Assembly (NCBI RefSeq): GCF_000963885.1 | Contig: NZ_BALE01000033.1 | Location: forward strand, 1-33,301 | Length of the DNA stretch: 33,301 nt | Direction: 5' to 3' | Origin: Tanticharoenia sakaeratensis NBRC 103193 | GTDB taxonomy: Bacteria > Pseudomonadota > Alphaproteobacteria > Acetobacterales > Acetobacteraceae | Notes under the pieces: generated by a model | Database searches by the model: none | What the model was told of the DNA's origin: nothing | What the model saw: only the letters and a program-made list of their open reading frames with translations | Shown here: piece by piece, positions 15,901 to 24,383 of the stretch | Position numbering within the stretch: position 1 is the first letter of the stretch | Layout of the letters: each line of letters opens with the position of its first letter | Translations under genes and position numbers: made by a program

Positions 15901-17554
15901 TCAGCGTCGCGGACGCCTGATCCGTTACATGGAAGCCTGCGTCCTCGCATTCGACCCGGGCATCCGCGACCGAAAGCCTGGTGCCGGCGCCCGCGGCCTG
16001 GACGATCGGCCCGTTCGATACGGCGCGGAATGCGCCGCCTTCGATCATGCAGGTCCCGGCGTCTCCGACCTCAACCGCGTTGCTGCCAAGATCATGGACA
16101 GTGCAGTCTGCAAGCCGGACGGACGCCCCTTTCGCAACCCTGATCGCAGGGTCCGAGAGCGCAGGACCTGAAATGTCGCATCCATGAAACGCGAGACTGG
16201 CACCCGTATCGACATGGCCGATCAGGCTGTCCTCACGAAGCACGACACCATGAACAGCAATCTGCGTGCCATTTTCGGTGGCCCGGAATGCCGCGACTGT
16301 GGGCGGCCATCCCTGTATCGTTCCCGAAGTGACAGTGGCGCGCCCGTGCGTCGCGGCCATGATGACGCTGCCGGCCATCCTCTCAAGCGTACAGTCAGAG
16401 AGCGTGATGACAGCACCCTTGTGAACCAGAATTGCGTGACTGCTGGACGCCGCGTCGACGAATACACAGGCCGCGAGGGAGAGCGTTGCGCCGTTTGCCG
16501 CGGCGGCAAACCGGTCCGTGTCGCACACATGAGTGCCGTTCGCTGTCAGGCGGCCTGTCTCGCCCACGCACACCAGGGCGATTGTCGGGCGTGAACCCTC
16601 GCCGCCTCCGATGCACCCTCCGGTGATCTCGCCCGTCGCATCCACGATCGATACGGCAATGCTGCGCAGATCATGCGCGCGGCAATTCGAGAGCCTGAGC
16701 ATGGACCCGGCCGTGGCCCTGATTGCGGCGCCGTCTTCAACTTCCGCGCCGGACAGGTCGCAATCCGCCATCTCGAGGACCGCATGATCGTGAACCAGAG
16801 CGATTTGGGCCGAAGTCCGGATTGTCGTGTTCCGCACGCTTAACCGCGTGTCGGCCGTCTCGCACGCCATGGCGAACCGGGCGCTGCGTTCGATGCTGCA
16901 TTGCGCGACTTCGCCCGTGGCGCCTGTGCGCAGCGAGAGCGCCCCATCGGCCAGATCATGCAGCTTGCAGTCGATCAGGCTGACCGAGGCGCCATTATCC
17001 GCGCCGATCGCGGCATAGCCTGCCGTGCCGCCCGAGATCGTGCAGCCGGACATCTCAAGGCGGGCCTGCGCGTTAACCGATACGGCCTGGCCGCTCCCCA
17101 CAATCGTGCTGTTCGCGACGACCAGCCTGGTTCCGGCGCCCCCGGCCCACAGGAACACGTCTTCTGCCTGATTGCGGAACGTGCTGTCCGCGATGTGACA
17201 TGTCCCGCCGTTCGACACGACAACATGATTCAGCGCCGCCTCATCGAACGTGCACCGTTCGACAGCGACCGATCCACTACCTTCGACCTGGATCAGTGCC
17301 GCGTCCTCCGCCGAAATACCTTCGCCGGAGAACTGAAGGTCGGAGAATTTCACCGAGCCCGTGACGGTGATCCAGCCGCACAGCAGGACCGTGCCCGGCA
17401 CGTCGGCCCGGACTTCAAGGCCGTTTTGGGCCAGCGTCACGACACCGAGTTCGTAGCGACCGGGCGGAAGAACGACAGGGCCGGATGCCGTCCCCGCGTC
17501 CCAGACGCGTGCCGGGAGTGCGGGAAGGATCAGGGCATCATCGGTCGAATTCAT
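12986..17554 (-). CDS. giant beta-helix protein fused to two CbxX/CfxQ-type AAA+ ATPase domains
   Basis: 1,522 residues. Residues 1-97 are a beta-rich cap. Residues 98-965 form a right-handed beta-helix array whose coils carry marks such as LIDCKLHDL and HGCDISGP. Residues 966 to about 1235 are an AAA+ domain with Walker A GNPGTGKT (1018-1025) and Walker B LFIDEA (1078-1083). A second AAA+ domain has Walker A at 1306-1313 and LFVDEA at 1366-1371. Both have the SRFxRxVxFEDYxPxEL pattern of CbxX/CfxQ ATPases, the group of CbbX (Rubisco activase) and of the type VII secretion ATPase EccA. All ATPase motifs are intact. No signal peptide, so probably cytosolic. No secretion or Rubisco genes lie nearby. 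Function unknown: a remodelling machine with a beta-helix recognition or scaffold arm is inference. The ATG at 17554 appears nearly leaderless. Confidence 0.85.
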   Translation of the reverse strand: MNSTDDALILPALPARVWDAGTASGPVVLPPGRYELGVVTLAQNGLEVRADVPGTVLLCGWITVTGSVKFSDLQFSGEGISAEDAALIQVEGSGSVAVERCTFDEAALNHVVVSNGGTCHIADSTFRNQAEDVFLWAGGAGTRLVVANSTIVGSGQAVSVNAQARLEMSGCTISGGTAGYAAIGADNGASVSLIDCKLHDLADGALSLRTGATGEVAQCSIERSARFAMACETADTRLSVRNTTIRTSAQIALVHDHAVLEMADCDLSGAEVEDGAAIRATAGSMLRLSNCRAHDLRSIAVSIVDATGEITGGCIGGGEGSRPTIALVCVGETGRLTANGTHVCDTDRFAAAANGATLSLAACVFVDAASSSHAILVHKGAVITLSDCTLERMAGSVIMAATHGRATVTSGTIQGWPPTVAAFRATENGTQIAVHGVVLREDSLIGHVDTGASLAFHGCDISGPALSDPAIRVAKGASVRLADCTVHDLGSNAVEVGDAGTCMIEGGAFRAVSNGPIVQAAGAGTRLSVADARVECEDAGFHVTDQASATLTACEFSGAKPNCASLQVMRGAQAALIDCVMRDASGVWVAEASTCSVERGTFGHIVSQGAVRARGADTRVTLKQVQFTECRRALDVGQTARLEVDGCDFSGGAADCALVRVYENGRLALSNCHLHKTAAIALWTVSGGISEIENCRFVDNLVATAWHCEGEGTSLIARKTAISGGRQPLFVTSGARAELHGCDISECQNEYPALYVKKGGHLLVADCRVHNMDYTPVYADNGGVIEIARSTIEHFTDAPGLKCDGDGTRITASETTVRDGRSAAFAWNKAKISLVRCDLSASEGNFPCVTIASGASADLDDCQIHDCDIYAVWARNGGRASVKGGNIWNFRQGQGQVFDAEEGGEVVVTDATVWDFKTLMKKSVGLRVRLSGCTIEKPDDERLSALLQPLNRLRPRNAFPSPRPVLNILELRTLRRMIGLGKVKSEIGNFVDVARIAAQRRSEGLKVAQPSMHMVFTGNPGTGKTTVARLVGKIYAALGLLKSGHVVEVDRSRLVHHWIGKTASQTNEVIDQALDGVLFIDEAYSLVNGNDSDYGPEAIDALLKRMEDDRSRLAVIVAGYDEPMRNFIAANPGLQSRFSRTVEFEDYTPPELLTIVRGLFRDGEYVMDDAFDIALSEAVSAIYRARGEHFGNARTMRTLFESVTGRQAGRLARTPGTADLRTLLPADLPEPPRVPLPATAPKGSMGEFDQAAFDLAMADLKGMIGLARVKEEIQKLVSLVRVAQRRKAADPSLALALPSLHLVFLGNPGTGKTTVARLIGRIYKALGLLSGGQVIETDRSGLVASFVGQTAPRTLKQIDAATNGVLFVDEAYALGQGGPNDFGSEAIDTLLKQMEDRRDRLAVIVAGYQGPMDAFFDSNPGLRSRFTRYVMFEDYAPEELCAMFLQSGTREGYRLTPDATVALKAAMTKLHAGRDAHFGNGRTVRNLFDATKEAQAYRVGLDEAADLNVLTDADIEAAFRQA
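14660..17263 (-). repeat. protein-level tandem superrepeat of about 95 residues
   Basis: Counting from the Cys-containing marker of each unit (V/L-x-[DNR]-C), units start at residues 98, 193, 288, 385, 481, 576, 669, 764 and 859, giving lengths of 95, 95, 97, 96, 95, 93, 95 and 95. Each unit equals about four beta-helix coils of 23-24 residues. A second marker ([GD]C[DE]xSG type) recurs about 25-30 residues before the next unit. The DNA copies are diverged, so this is an old protein repeat, not a recent DNA expansion. Confidence 0.85.
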
Positions 17555-17562
17555 GGAGCAGC

Positions 17563-17590
17563 ATTATGCCGCCGTGTATCGGATTGGCAA
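17563..17590 (-). promoter_or_regulatory. promoter of the beta-helix/AAA+ gene, probably leaderless
   Basis: Minus strand TTGCCA (17585-17590) and CATAAT (17563-17568) with a 16-base spacer. Only eight bases separate the -10 box from the ATG, and no ribosome-binding site is present, so transcription would start about at the start codon. Confidence 0.5.
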
Positions 17591-17617
17591 CGAGTGCCAT
17601 GTTTGACGATGTGAAAT

Positions 17618-17633
17618 TCTGGCGTTTGCCAGA
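17618..17633 (-). terminator. weak hairpin after ccmB
   Basis: Minus strand TCTGGC, loop AAAC, GCCAGA, followed by ATTTC. The 6-bp stem and short T tract make it a weak terminator candidate four bases after the ccmB stop, ahead of the promoter for the next gene. Confidence 0.35.
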
Positions 17634-17636
17634 GAT

Positions 17637-18374
17637 TTACGCGACAGCCGCTCTCAGTCCCGCGCCCGCTGCCAGCGGACACAAGGTCAGGCAGGCCGCG
17701 AGAAACGCTCCGAGCAGGTCGAGGTCCGCCCCGTATGTCAGGCCGAGCCGCGCCTGATCGACGGCAAGTGCGCCGAAGATCAGCACAGGCGTCGCCAGCG
17801 GCAGCACCAGAAGCGGCAGCAGCACACCGCCGCGCCGGGCACCAAGGACGATCGCGGATGCGAGACCGCCAAGCAGCGACAGGCACGGCGTCCCCAGAGC
17901 CAGCCCCACCAGCAACACCGGCAGGTCGGCGCCACGCATGTCGAGCATGAGCGCAAGCGGTGTGGCGGCAACCAGCAACGGCAGACCCGTGGTCAGCCAA
18001 TGACTTGCGATCTTGGTCATGGCGACGACCGAGGGCGGCAGCCCGAGCAGCAAGAGCTGATCCAGTGCCCCATCCTCGAGTTCCGCGCCGAACAGACGGT
18101 CGAGCGGCAGGAGACTGGCCAGCAGCGCGCAGACCCAGACAATGCCGGGCGCCATCTTCCGCAGAAGATCGGGCGACGGGCCGAGCGCCAGCGGGAACAG
18201 CGAACCTGCGAGGATGAAGAACAGAAGGGCCGCCAGCGTATCCGCCCCGTGACGCCATGCCAGCCGCAGGTCGCGTGCGAGCAGCGCTGACAGTGCCGCG
18301 CCGAAGCGAACGGCCGGGCGCAGCGCCTGCCCCTGTTGCGGCAACGGCGCGCCGGTGCGGGTGTGTGCGTTCAA
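17637..18374 (-). CDS. ccmB: heme exporter subunit CcmB (membrane)
   Basis: 245 residues with six hydrophobic segments and the CcmB-typical start of the core domain (LLARDLRLAWRHG), then GAELEDGALDQLLLLG. CcmB is the membrane subunit of the CcmAB transporter that works with CcmC/D in loading heme on CcmE for cytochrome c maturation. The frame begins with a TTG that overlaps the ccmA stop (TTGA); no ATG precedes the conserved core, so a TTG start with translational coupling is likely. The other ccm genes are not in the window downstream, so the cluster seems split. Confidence 0.9.
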   Translation of the reverse strand: MNAHTRTGAPLPQQGQALRPAVRFGAALSALLARDLRLAWRHGADTLAALLFFILAGSLFPLALGPSPDLLRKMAPGIVWVCALLASLLPLDRLFGAELEDGALDQLLLLGLPPSVVAMTKIASHWLTTGLPLLVAATPLALMLDMRGADLPVLLVGLALGTPCLSLLGGLASAIVLGARRGGVLLPLLVLPLATPVLIFGALAVDQARLGLTYGADLDLLGAFLAACLTLCPLAAGAGLRAAVA

Positions 18375-19054
18375 AACCAGTCCTCCGGGGCGCGGGCGGC
18401 ATCCGGTGCCGCAAGCCCGCCCGGCACCGTCTTCGTGAAATCCGGCGCACGCAACGCAAGCGTCTCGCAGCCCGGCAGCGGGAGATCGACATGGGTCGTC
18501 GCGATCACGATGCCGCCCTGGGCACGATGAGCCGCCAGAACGTCGCCCAGCCGCGCGATCGAGGCCGTATCCAGCCCGAGGCTCGGTTCGTCCAGCAGCC
18601 AGAGCGGACTTTGCCGCAGGATGGTCCGGGCGAGCGCCGCCCGGCGGGACTGACCGGCGGAAAGCATCCGGGCCGGCAGGTCCGCAAGTTCCGCAAGTCC
18701 GAGCGCGGCGATCGCCGCATCGGGAGACTGCCCGAAGGCTTCGGATGCGAGGGTCAGATTCTCGCGCAAGGTCAGGCCGGGCTTGAGCGCGTCGCGATGG
18801 CCGAGATAGGCAACCAGCGTTCCCTGCGCGACAGGATCGGTGACCGGCGCGCCGTTCCAGAGGATCGTGCCCGAATCGGCACGGCGCAGCCCCGCCAGCA
18901 CCCGGAGCAGCGTCGATTTGCCGGCGCCGTTCGGTCCGGTGAGCATCAGGGCAGCCCCCGGAGCCAGGGCAAACGACACGCCATCGAGCACGAGACGGTC
19001 GTTCCGGATGACGATCAGGTCCCGGACGATCAAACCTTGTGCGTCGTCAATCAC
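18371..19054 (-). CDS. ccmA: heme exporter ATPase CcmA
   Basis: 227 residues from a GTG at 19054; the frame is open further upstream but that part crosses the acnA promoter region and shows no family features. Walker A GPNGAGKST at 40-48, signature LSAGQSRR at 131-138 and Walker B WLLDEP at 152-157 are as in CcmA, where LSAGQ replaces the usual LSGGQ. It provides ATP hydrolysis for the CcmAB complex in the cytochrome c maturation system I. It overlaps ccmB by four bases and is divergent from acnA. Confidence 0.9.
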   Translation of the reverse strand: MIDDAQGLIVRDLIVIRNDRLVLDGVSFALAPGAALMLTGPNGAGKSTLLRVLAGLRRADSGTILWNGAPVTDPVAQGTLVAYLGHRDALKPGLTLRENLTLASEAFGQSPDAAIAALGLAELADLPARMLSAGQSRRAALARTILRQSPLWLLDEPSLGLDTASIARLGDVLAAHRAQGGIVIATTHVDLPLPGCETLALRAPDFTKTVPGGLAAPDAARAPEDWF

Positions 19055-19066
19055 GTTACGAGTGAA

Positions 19067-19110
19067 CTCCCCTCTGGTCGCGGGCTCGGCGCTGTTTGTA
19101 TAGAGGGGAG
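19067..19110. promoter_or_regulatory. acnA/ccmA divergent control region with 9-bp inverted repeat
   Basis: CTCCCCTCT (19067-19075) and AGAGGGGAG (19102-19110) are perfect inverted copies with a 26-base spacer. The right arm overlaps TATAGA (19099-19104), preceded by TTTG, a candidate -10 box for acnA; no good -35 box is seen, which would fit a promoter needing an activator. The element could be an operator or form a hairpin. The spacer between the two genes is only 130 bases. Confidence 0.4.
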
Positions 19111-19184
19111 GAAACATGTGCCACCCCGCGCTCCTTGCAGGGCGGAGATGCGGCGCGCGGTATGGAATAAGGGAGAGACGGACG

Positions 19185-21872
19185 GTGAAGGCAATCGGAC
19201 ATGACAGCCTGGGGACCGCCCGCACGCTGACCGTCGAGGGGTGCGACTATCGCTATTTCTCGATCCCCGCCGCGCAAGCCGCGATCGGGGATGTTGCGCG
19301 CCTGCCGGTCAGCCTCAAGGTGTTGCTGGAGAACGTGCTGCGGTTCGAGGACGGCGTCAGCTATACCCCCGATGACGCGCAGGCGATTGCGGGCTGGCTG
19401 GCATCCGCCCATTCCGACCGCGAGGTGCCGTTCAAGCCCGCACGCATCCTGATGCAGGATTTCACCGGGGTTCCGGCGGTGGTCGACCTGGCTGCGATGC
19501 GCGACGGCATCAAGGCGCTCGGTGGCGTGCCCGAGCGCGTCAATCCGCTCGTGCCGGTCGATCTCGTCATCGATCATTCGGTAATGGTGGACGTCTCGGG
19601 CACCAAGGACGCGCTGGCCCGCAACGTCGAGATCGAATTCGCCCGCAACGCCGAGCGCTATGCCTTCCTGCGCTGGGGCCAGGAGGCGTTCGAGAATTTC
19701 CGCGTCGTGCCGCCGGGTGCGGGCATCTGTCATCAGGTCAATCTGGAATATCTGGCCCAGGCCGTCTGGACCGCCACGATCGACGGCACGAACTACGCCT
19801 ACCCCGACACGCTGTACGGCACCGACAGCCACACTACGATGGTGAACGGCATGGGCGTGCTCGGCTGGGGCGTCGGCGGGATCGAGGCCGAAGCCGCCAT
19901 GCTTGGCCAGCCGATCGCGATGCTGATCCCCGACGTGATCGGCTTCCGTCTGGAAGGCCGGCTGCCGGAAGGCGCGACCGCCACCGACCTTGTGCTGACG
20001 ATCACGCAGATGCTCCGCGCACGCGGCGTCGTCGGCAAGTTCGTCGAATTCTATGGTCCGGCACTGGATCATCTGCCGGTCGCCGACCGGGCGACCATTG
20101 CCAATATGGCGCCGGAATATGGTGCGACCTGCGGTTTCTTCCCGGTCGATGACGCAACACTTGCCTATCTGCGCCAGACCGGCCGCGACCCGCACCGGAT
20201 CGCGCTGACGGAAGCCTATCTGCGCGCGCAGGGCATGTTCCGCAGCAGCGACAGCCCGGAGCCGATGTTCACCGACACGCTGTCGCTGGACCTCTCCACC
20301 ATCGAGCCGTCGCTGGCCGGACCGAAGCGCCCGCAGGATCGCGTGGCACTGGGCTCCGCGGCCGCATCCTTCGAACGCGACCTGATCTCGGGCCTCGGTG
20401 TGAAGCCGGAGAACGCGCACAAATCCGTGCCCGTCCGCAATTTCCAGCTCGGCCACGGGGCCGTGGTGATCGCTGCGATCACCTCGTGTACCAATACGTC
20501 CAATCCGGCGGTTCTGATCGCGGCGGGTCTGGTGGCCCGCAAGGCGCGCGCGCTCGGCCTGACGCCCAAGCCCTGGGTGAAGACGTCGCTCGCGCCGGGC
20601 AGCCAGGTCGTGACCGATTATCTCGATCGCGCCGGGCTGTCGGCCGATCTCGATGCGCTGGGTTTCACGACGGTCGGTTACGGGTGCACGACCTGCATCG
20701 GCAACTCGGGGCCGCTCGCAGACGATCTGGTCGCGGCGATCGAGGGCAACGATCTGGTGGCCGTGTCGGTCCTGTCGGGCAACCGCAATTTCGAGGGGCG
20801 GATCTCGCCCAACGTGCGGGCGAACTATCTGGCGAGCCCGCCGCTGGTCGTGGCCTACGCGCTGCTCGGCACGATCCGGGCCGACATCGCGACCGCCCCT
20901 CTGGGTGAAGGGCCCGATGGACAGCCGGTCTATCTGCGCGATATCTGGCCGACCAACGCCGAGATCGCCGAACTCGTGGGCTCAGCCGTGACGCGTGAAG
21001 CCTTCATCGAACGTTACGGGCAGATTTCGCGCGGGACCGCGGAATGGCAGGCGCTGGATATCGCCGCCGCCTCCGAAACGTACGACTGGCGTCCCGGCTC
21101 CACCTACATCCAGAACCCGCCCTATTTCGAGGGCATCACGCCGGAGCCCGCCCCCGTTACCGATATCGAGGGTGCGCGCATCCTCGCCTTGCTGGGCGAC
21201 AACATCACGACCGACCACATCTCGCCCGCCGGTGCGATCAAGCCCAGTTCGCCGGCCGGCACGTTCCTGTCGGAGCACCAGATCGCGACACGCGACTTTA
21301 ACTCCTACGGCGCGCGGCGCGGAAACGACCGGGTGATGGTACGCGGCACGTTCGCCAACATCCGCATTCGCAACGAGATGTGCCCGGGCACCGAGGGCGG
21401 CGTTTCGGTTCATTATCCGGATGGCGCGCAGGCATCGATCTATGATGTCGCGATGCGCTATGGCGCGGAAGGCATGCCTCTGGTGATCTTCGGCGGTCGC
21501 GAATACGGCATGGGTTCCTCGCGCGACTGGGCGGCAAAGGGCACGCGGCTGCTCGGCGTCAAGGCCGTGATTGCCGAGAGCTTCGAGCGTATCCACCGCT
21601 CCAACCTCGTGGGCATGGGCGTCCTGCCGCTGACCTTCCCCGAGGGCGTGACGCGCAGGACGCTGGGCCTCGACGGCACGGAGACGATCTCGATCGGCGG
21701 CCTGGAGACGCTGACCCCGCGTTGCACGCTCACCATGACGATCACGCGCACCGACGGCACGACCCGGACCTGCGACCTGCTGTGCCGTGTCGATACGGTC
21801 GACGAGGTCGGCTACTACCGCAACGGCGGCATCCTTCCCTACGTCCTGCGCGGGATGACCGAAGCTGCCTGA
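19185..21872 (+). CDS. acnA: aconitate hydratase A
   Basis: 895 residues from the GTG at 19185 (GGGAGAGA nine bases upstream). With this start the [4Fe-4S] ligands fall at Cys435 (SCTNTSNP), Cys501 and Cys504 (GCTTCIGNSGPL), the same numbers as in E. coli AcnA, which supports the choice. An in-frame ATG at 19116 has an even better GGGGAGG site and would add 23 residues without homology. It converts citrate to isocitrate in the TCA cycle, in the cytosol. YGTDSHTTMVNG and the C-terminal swivel domain with YGMGSSRDWAAKG are intact. It lies divergent from ccmA and 19 bases before an ABC transporter gene. Confidence 0.96.
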   Translation: MKAIGHDSLGTARTLTVEGCDYRYFSIPAAQAAIGDVARLPVSLKVLLENVLRFEDGVSYTPDDAQAIAGWLASAHSDREVPFKPARILMQDFTGVPAVVDLAAMRDGIKALGGVPERVNPLVPVDLVIDHSVMVDVSGTKDALARNVEIEFARNAERYAFLRWGQEAFENFRVVPPGAGICHQVNLEYLAQAVWTATIDGTNYAYPDTLYGTDSHTTMVNGMGVLGWGVGGIEAEAAMLGQPIAMLIPDVIGFRLEGRLPEGATATDLVLTITQMLRARGVVGKFVEFYGPALDHLPVADRATIANMAPEYGATCGFFPVDDATLAYLRQTGRDPHRIALTEAYLRAQGMFRSSDSPEPMFTDTLSLDLSTIEPSLAGPKRPQDRVALGSAAASFERDLISGLGVKPENAHKSVPVRNFQLGHGAVVIAAITSCTNTSNPAVLIAAGLVARKARALGLTPKPWVKTSLAPGSQVVTDYLDRAGLSADLDALGFTTVGYGCTTCIGNSGPLADDLVAAIEGNDLVAVSVLSGNRNFEGRISPNVRANYLASPPLVVAYALLGTIRADIATAPLGEGPDGQPVYLRDIWPTNAEIAELVGSAVTREAFIERYGQISRGTAEWQALDIAAASETYDWRPGSTYIQNPPYFEGITPEPAPVTDIEGARILALLGDNITTDHISPAGAIKPSSPAGTFLSEHQIATRDFNSYGARRGNDRVMVRGTFANIRIRNEMCPGTEGGVSVHYPDGAQASIYDVAMRYGAEGMPLVIFGGREYGMGSSRDWAAKGTRLLGVKAVIAESFERIHRSNLVGMGVLPLTFPEGVTRRTLGLDGTETISIGGLETLTPRCTLTMTITRTDGTTRTCDLLCRVDTVDEVGYYRNGGILPYVLRGMTEAA

Positions 21873-21891
21873 GCCGACCGCGCCCGACCGC

Positions 21892-22644
21892 GTGCTGGAG
21901 GCACGCGGGATTGCCAAGGCGTTCGGTGCCCATGAGGTTCTGTCCGGCGTGTCGCTGGACGTGGAACGTGGCGAGCTGGTCTCGATCATCGGCCCGTCCG
22001 GCTGCGGCAAGTCCACGTTCCTGCGCTGCCTGAACCTGCTGGAACAGCCCGATCGCGGCATGATCCGGATCGAGGGCGTCGAGATCGATCGCGATGGACC
22101 ACAGAAACGCTGGACCCGCGCGGACGAAGCGCAGGCACATCGTCTGCGGGCCCATGTCGGCATGGTGTTCCAGTCGTTCAATCTGTTCCCGCACCGCACG
22201 GTGCTGGAGAATGTCATCATGGCGCCCCTTGCCGTAAAAAACGTGCCGCGCGCGCAGGCGACCGAGGTCGCGCGCGATTTGTTGGACAAGGTCGGGCTGA
22301 AGGGCACGGCCGATCGCTATCCGCTGACGCTGTCGGGCGGACAGCAGCAGCGGGCCGCGATCGCCCGCGCGCTCGCGATGAAGCCGGCCGTGATGCTGTA
22401 TGACGAGCCGACCTCGGCGCTGGATCCGGAAGTCGCGGAAGAGGTTCTCGCCGTGATGCGCCAGCTCGATCATGACGGCATGACTCAGATCGTAGTCACG
22501 CACGACATGCGTTTCGCGCGCGCGGCGTCCGACCGGGTGCTGTTTCTCGATCACGGTCGGGTTGTCGAAGAAGGCGACCCTGATGTGATGTTCGCTCATC
22601 CGTCCGACGAGCGCACACGGCGCTTCCTGCGGTCGGTTCTTTGA
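21892..22644 (+). CDS. polar amino acid ABC transporter ATPase
   Basis: 250 residues from a GTG at 21892; the frame closes 33 bases upstream and no other usual start codon exists before it. Walker A GPSGCGKST (34-42), LSGGQQQR (147-154) and VMLYDEPTSALDPE are those of the GlnQ/HisP/ArtP group, which energises uptake of polar amino acids. The Q-loop VFQSFNLFPH is also typical. It is followed by a fused substrate-binding/permease gene with a TGATG overlap, so the two form one transporter. Substrate cannot be told from sequence. Possibly read through from acnA. Confidence 0.9.
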   Translation: MLEARGIAKAFGAHEVLSGVSLDVERGELVSIIGPSGCGKSTFLRCLNLLEQPDRGMIRIEGVEIDRDGPQKRWTRADEAQAHRLRAHVGMVFQSFNLFPHRTVLENVIMAPLAVKNVPRAQATEVARDLLDKVGLKGTADRYPLTLSGGQQQRAAIARALAMKPAVMLYDEPTSALDPEVAEEVLAVMRQLDHDGMTQIVVTHDMRFARAASDRVLFLDHGRVVEEGDPDVMFAHPSDERTRRFLRSVL

Positions 22645-24308
22645 TGGCGCGGTTCTGCTTGAGACGCGCGCTGCATGCGAGTGCCACGCGCAGTACCGCA
22701 GCCGGGCGGTGCATGCGTCACGGCGCTCGATGTCGTTCGCCCATCTTGGGAAATTTTCGAACCCTGATTGCAACCTTGCGGACTCTGCTTCAAGGCCTCG
22801 GAACACGAAACATACGGCACTGGCCAAGGCTTTGCGCCATGGCCATGCTGCTCGCGGTCCTTCCTGCACATGCTGACGGCACGCTGTCCTGGGCCTCCGA
22901 CGGACAGGCCAACGTGCCGTACGTGTTCCATGATCCTGCCGACCAGAACCGGCTGACCGGCTTCGAATACGAGATCGTGCAGGCGTTGAGCCGCCGCTTC
23001 GGCATGACGCCCCGGTTCATTCAGAACGATTGGGACGGGTTGATCCCAGGTCTGCAGCGCGGGCTGTACGGCATGGTGCTGGACGGCATCGAAATGACGC
23101 CGGAGCACGCGGAAGCCGTGCTGTTTTCGCGCCCGTACTACGTAACCGCCGAACGCATCACCCTGCGGCGTGACGAACCCGATTATGACACGCTGGAAAA
23201 GCTGCATGGCCATGTCGTCGGCACGATCAAGGATACGCTGGCCGAGCGCATGCTCCGTCACGATCCGTCGATCACCCTTCGATCCTACGAAGAGGAGACC
23301 AACGCGTATTCCGACCTGCGCGATGGGCGGCTGGACGCCATCCTGCTCGATGGGCCGATCGCACAATATTATGGCCAGACGCAGGACGATCTGAAGGTTG
23401 TCGGCGCGCCGATCGGTCGTATCGCCTATGGCATTGCCTTTGCCCCGGGCAATCACGCCCTGCATGATCGCGTGGATGCCGCGCTGGCCGGACTGATCGC
23501 GGACGGAACCCTGCATCGCATTCTTGCGCGCTGGGGCCTGTGGACGCCGCAGATGGCGAACGAGACGGGAGACCACAGCACCCCTGCCGTCACGCCGAGC
23601 GCGTGGGATGCCTATCGCGCAGCACTCGCGCCCCGTGTCGGATGGCGGATGAAGCTCGACCGCTATGTCGGCTTCATTCCTCTGATCCTGCACGGCGCCT
23701 GGCTGACGCTTGCGGTCTCCGCGCTGGCCATGGTGCTGGCGGTGGCACTTGGCCTCCTGCTGGCTCTGATGCGCGCCTATGGACCAAAGCCCGTGGTCTG
23801 GGCCGGCACGCTTTATGTGGAGGTGGTGCGCGGCACGCCACTGCTGATCCAGGTGCTGTTCATCTTCTATGGCCTGCCGTCCCTCGGCGTGCGCCTCTCG
23901 CCGTTCGTTGCAGGCGTCATAGCCCTCGGGCTGAACTACGCGGCATATGAGGCCGAAAATTACCGCGCCGGCCTGACATCCGTTGCGCGTGGCCAGATGG
24001 AAGCCGCCATCGCGCTCAATCTCACGCATCGGCAGGCGTTGCGCCTAGTCATCGTGCCGCAGGCCTTTCGCATCGTGGTTCCGGTCATGACCAACGACTT
24101 CATCTCTCTGCTCAAGGATTCGTCGCTGGTCAGCGTCATCACCCTGACGGAACTGTCGGAAACCTACGTGCGTCTGTCGGCCACGTATTACGATTATCTG
24201 GGCCCCGGACTGATGGTAGGGGCAGCCTACCTGGTTCTCGGGCTGCCGTTCGTCCGGCTGGCACGGTGGGCGGAACGGCGCATGGGACGCGCCATCTCAT
24301 CGCGCTGA
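22644..24308 (+). CDS. amino acid ABC transporter, substrate-binding protein fused to permease
   Basis: 554 residues if started at the ATG at 22644 overlapping the ATPase stop. The first 50 residues are Arg-rich and unconvincing, so a later start before the signal sequence (hydrophobic MAMLLAVLPAHA, cleavage about residue 78) is possible. From about 80 to 305 lies a SBP_bac_3 domain (GFEYEIVQALSRRFG, DGIEMTPEHAE). From about 335 a HisM/GlnP permease domain follows with several membrane helices and the EAA loop region (ALNLTHRQALRLVIVPQAFRI). This links binding protein and channel in one chain, anchored in the inner membrane. Fusions of this kind are known in a minority of bacteria. Confidence 0.88.
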   Translation: MARFCLRRALHASATRSTAAGRCMRHGARCRSPILGNFRTLIATLRTLLQGLGTRNIRHWPRLCAMAMLLAVLPAHADGTLSWASDGQANVPYVFHDPADQNRLTGFEYEIVQALSRRFGMTPRFIQNDWDGLIPGLQRGLYGMVLDGIEMTPEHAEAVLFSRPYYVTAERITLRRDEPDYDTLEKLHGHVVGTIKDTLAERMLRHDPSITLRSYEEETNAYSDLRDGRLDAILLDGPIAQYYGQTQDDLKVVGAPIGRIAYGIAFAPGNHALHDRVDAALAGLIADGTLHRILARWGLWTPQMANETGDHSTPAVTPSAWDAYRAALAPRVGWRMKLDRYVGFIPLILHGAWLTLAVSALAMVLAVALGLLLALMRAYGPKPVVWAGTLYVEVVRGTPLLIQVLFIFYGLPSLGVRLSPFVAGVIALGLNYAAYEAENYRAGLTSVARGQMEAAIALNLTHRQALRLVIVPQAFRIVVPVMTNDFISLLKDSSLVSVITLTELSETYVRLSATYYDYLGPGLMVGAAYLVLGLPFVRLARWAERRMGRAISSR

Positions 24309-24383
24309 GGTCGCGCAGTAACCTTTTATAAGGAAATTCCGGATAGGACTGGTCGCGACATAGTCTGAAGGCCGCGATTTACA

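Noticed and set aside
14660-17263. Possible CRISPR or DNA tandem repeat in the beta-helix coding region
   Set aside because: The period exists at protein level only; DNA units are diverged and have no constant repeat/spacer structure. No CRISPR array was seen anywhere in the window.
19056-20456. Minus-strand frame of 466 codons across acnA
   Set aside because: Antisense to a complete aconitase; no motifs.
22596-24029. Minus-strand frame of 477 codons across the transporter fusion gene
   Set aside because: Antisense shadow; the plus frame has SBP and permease domains.
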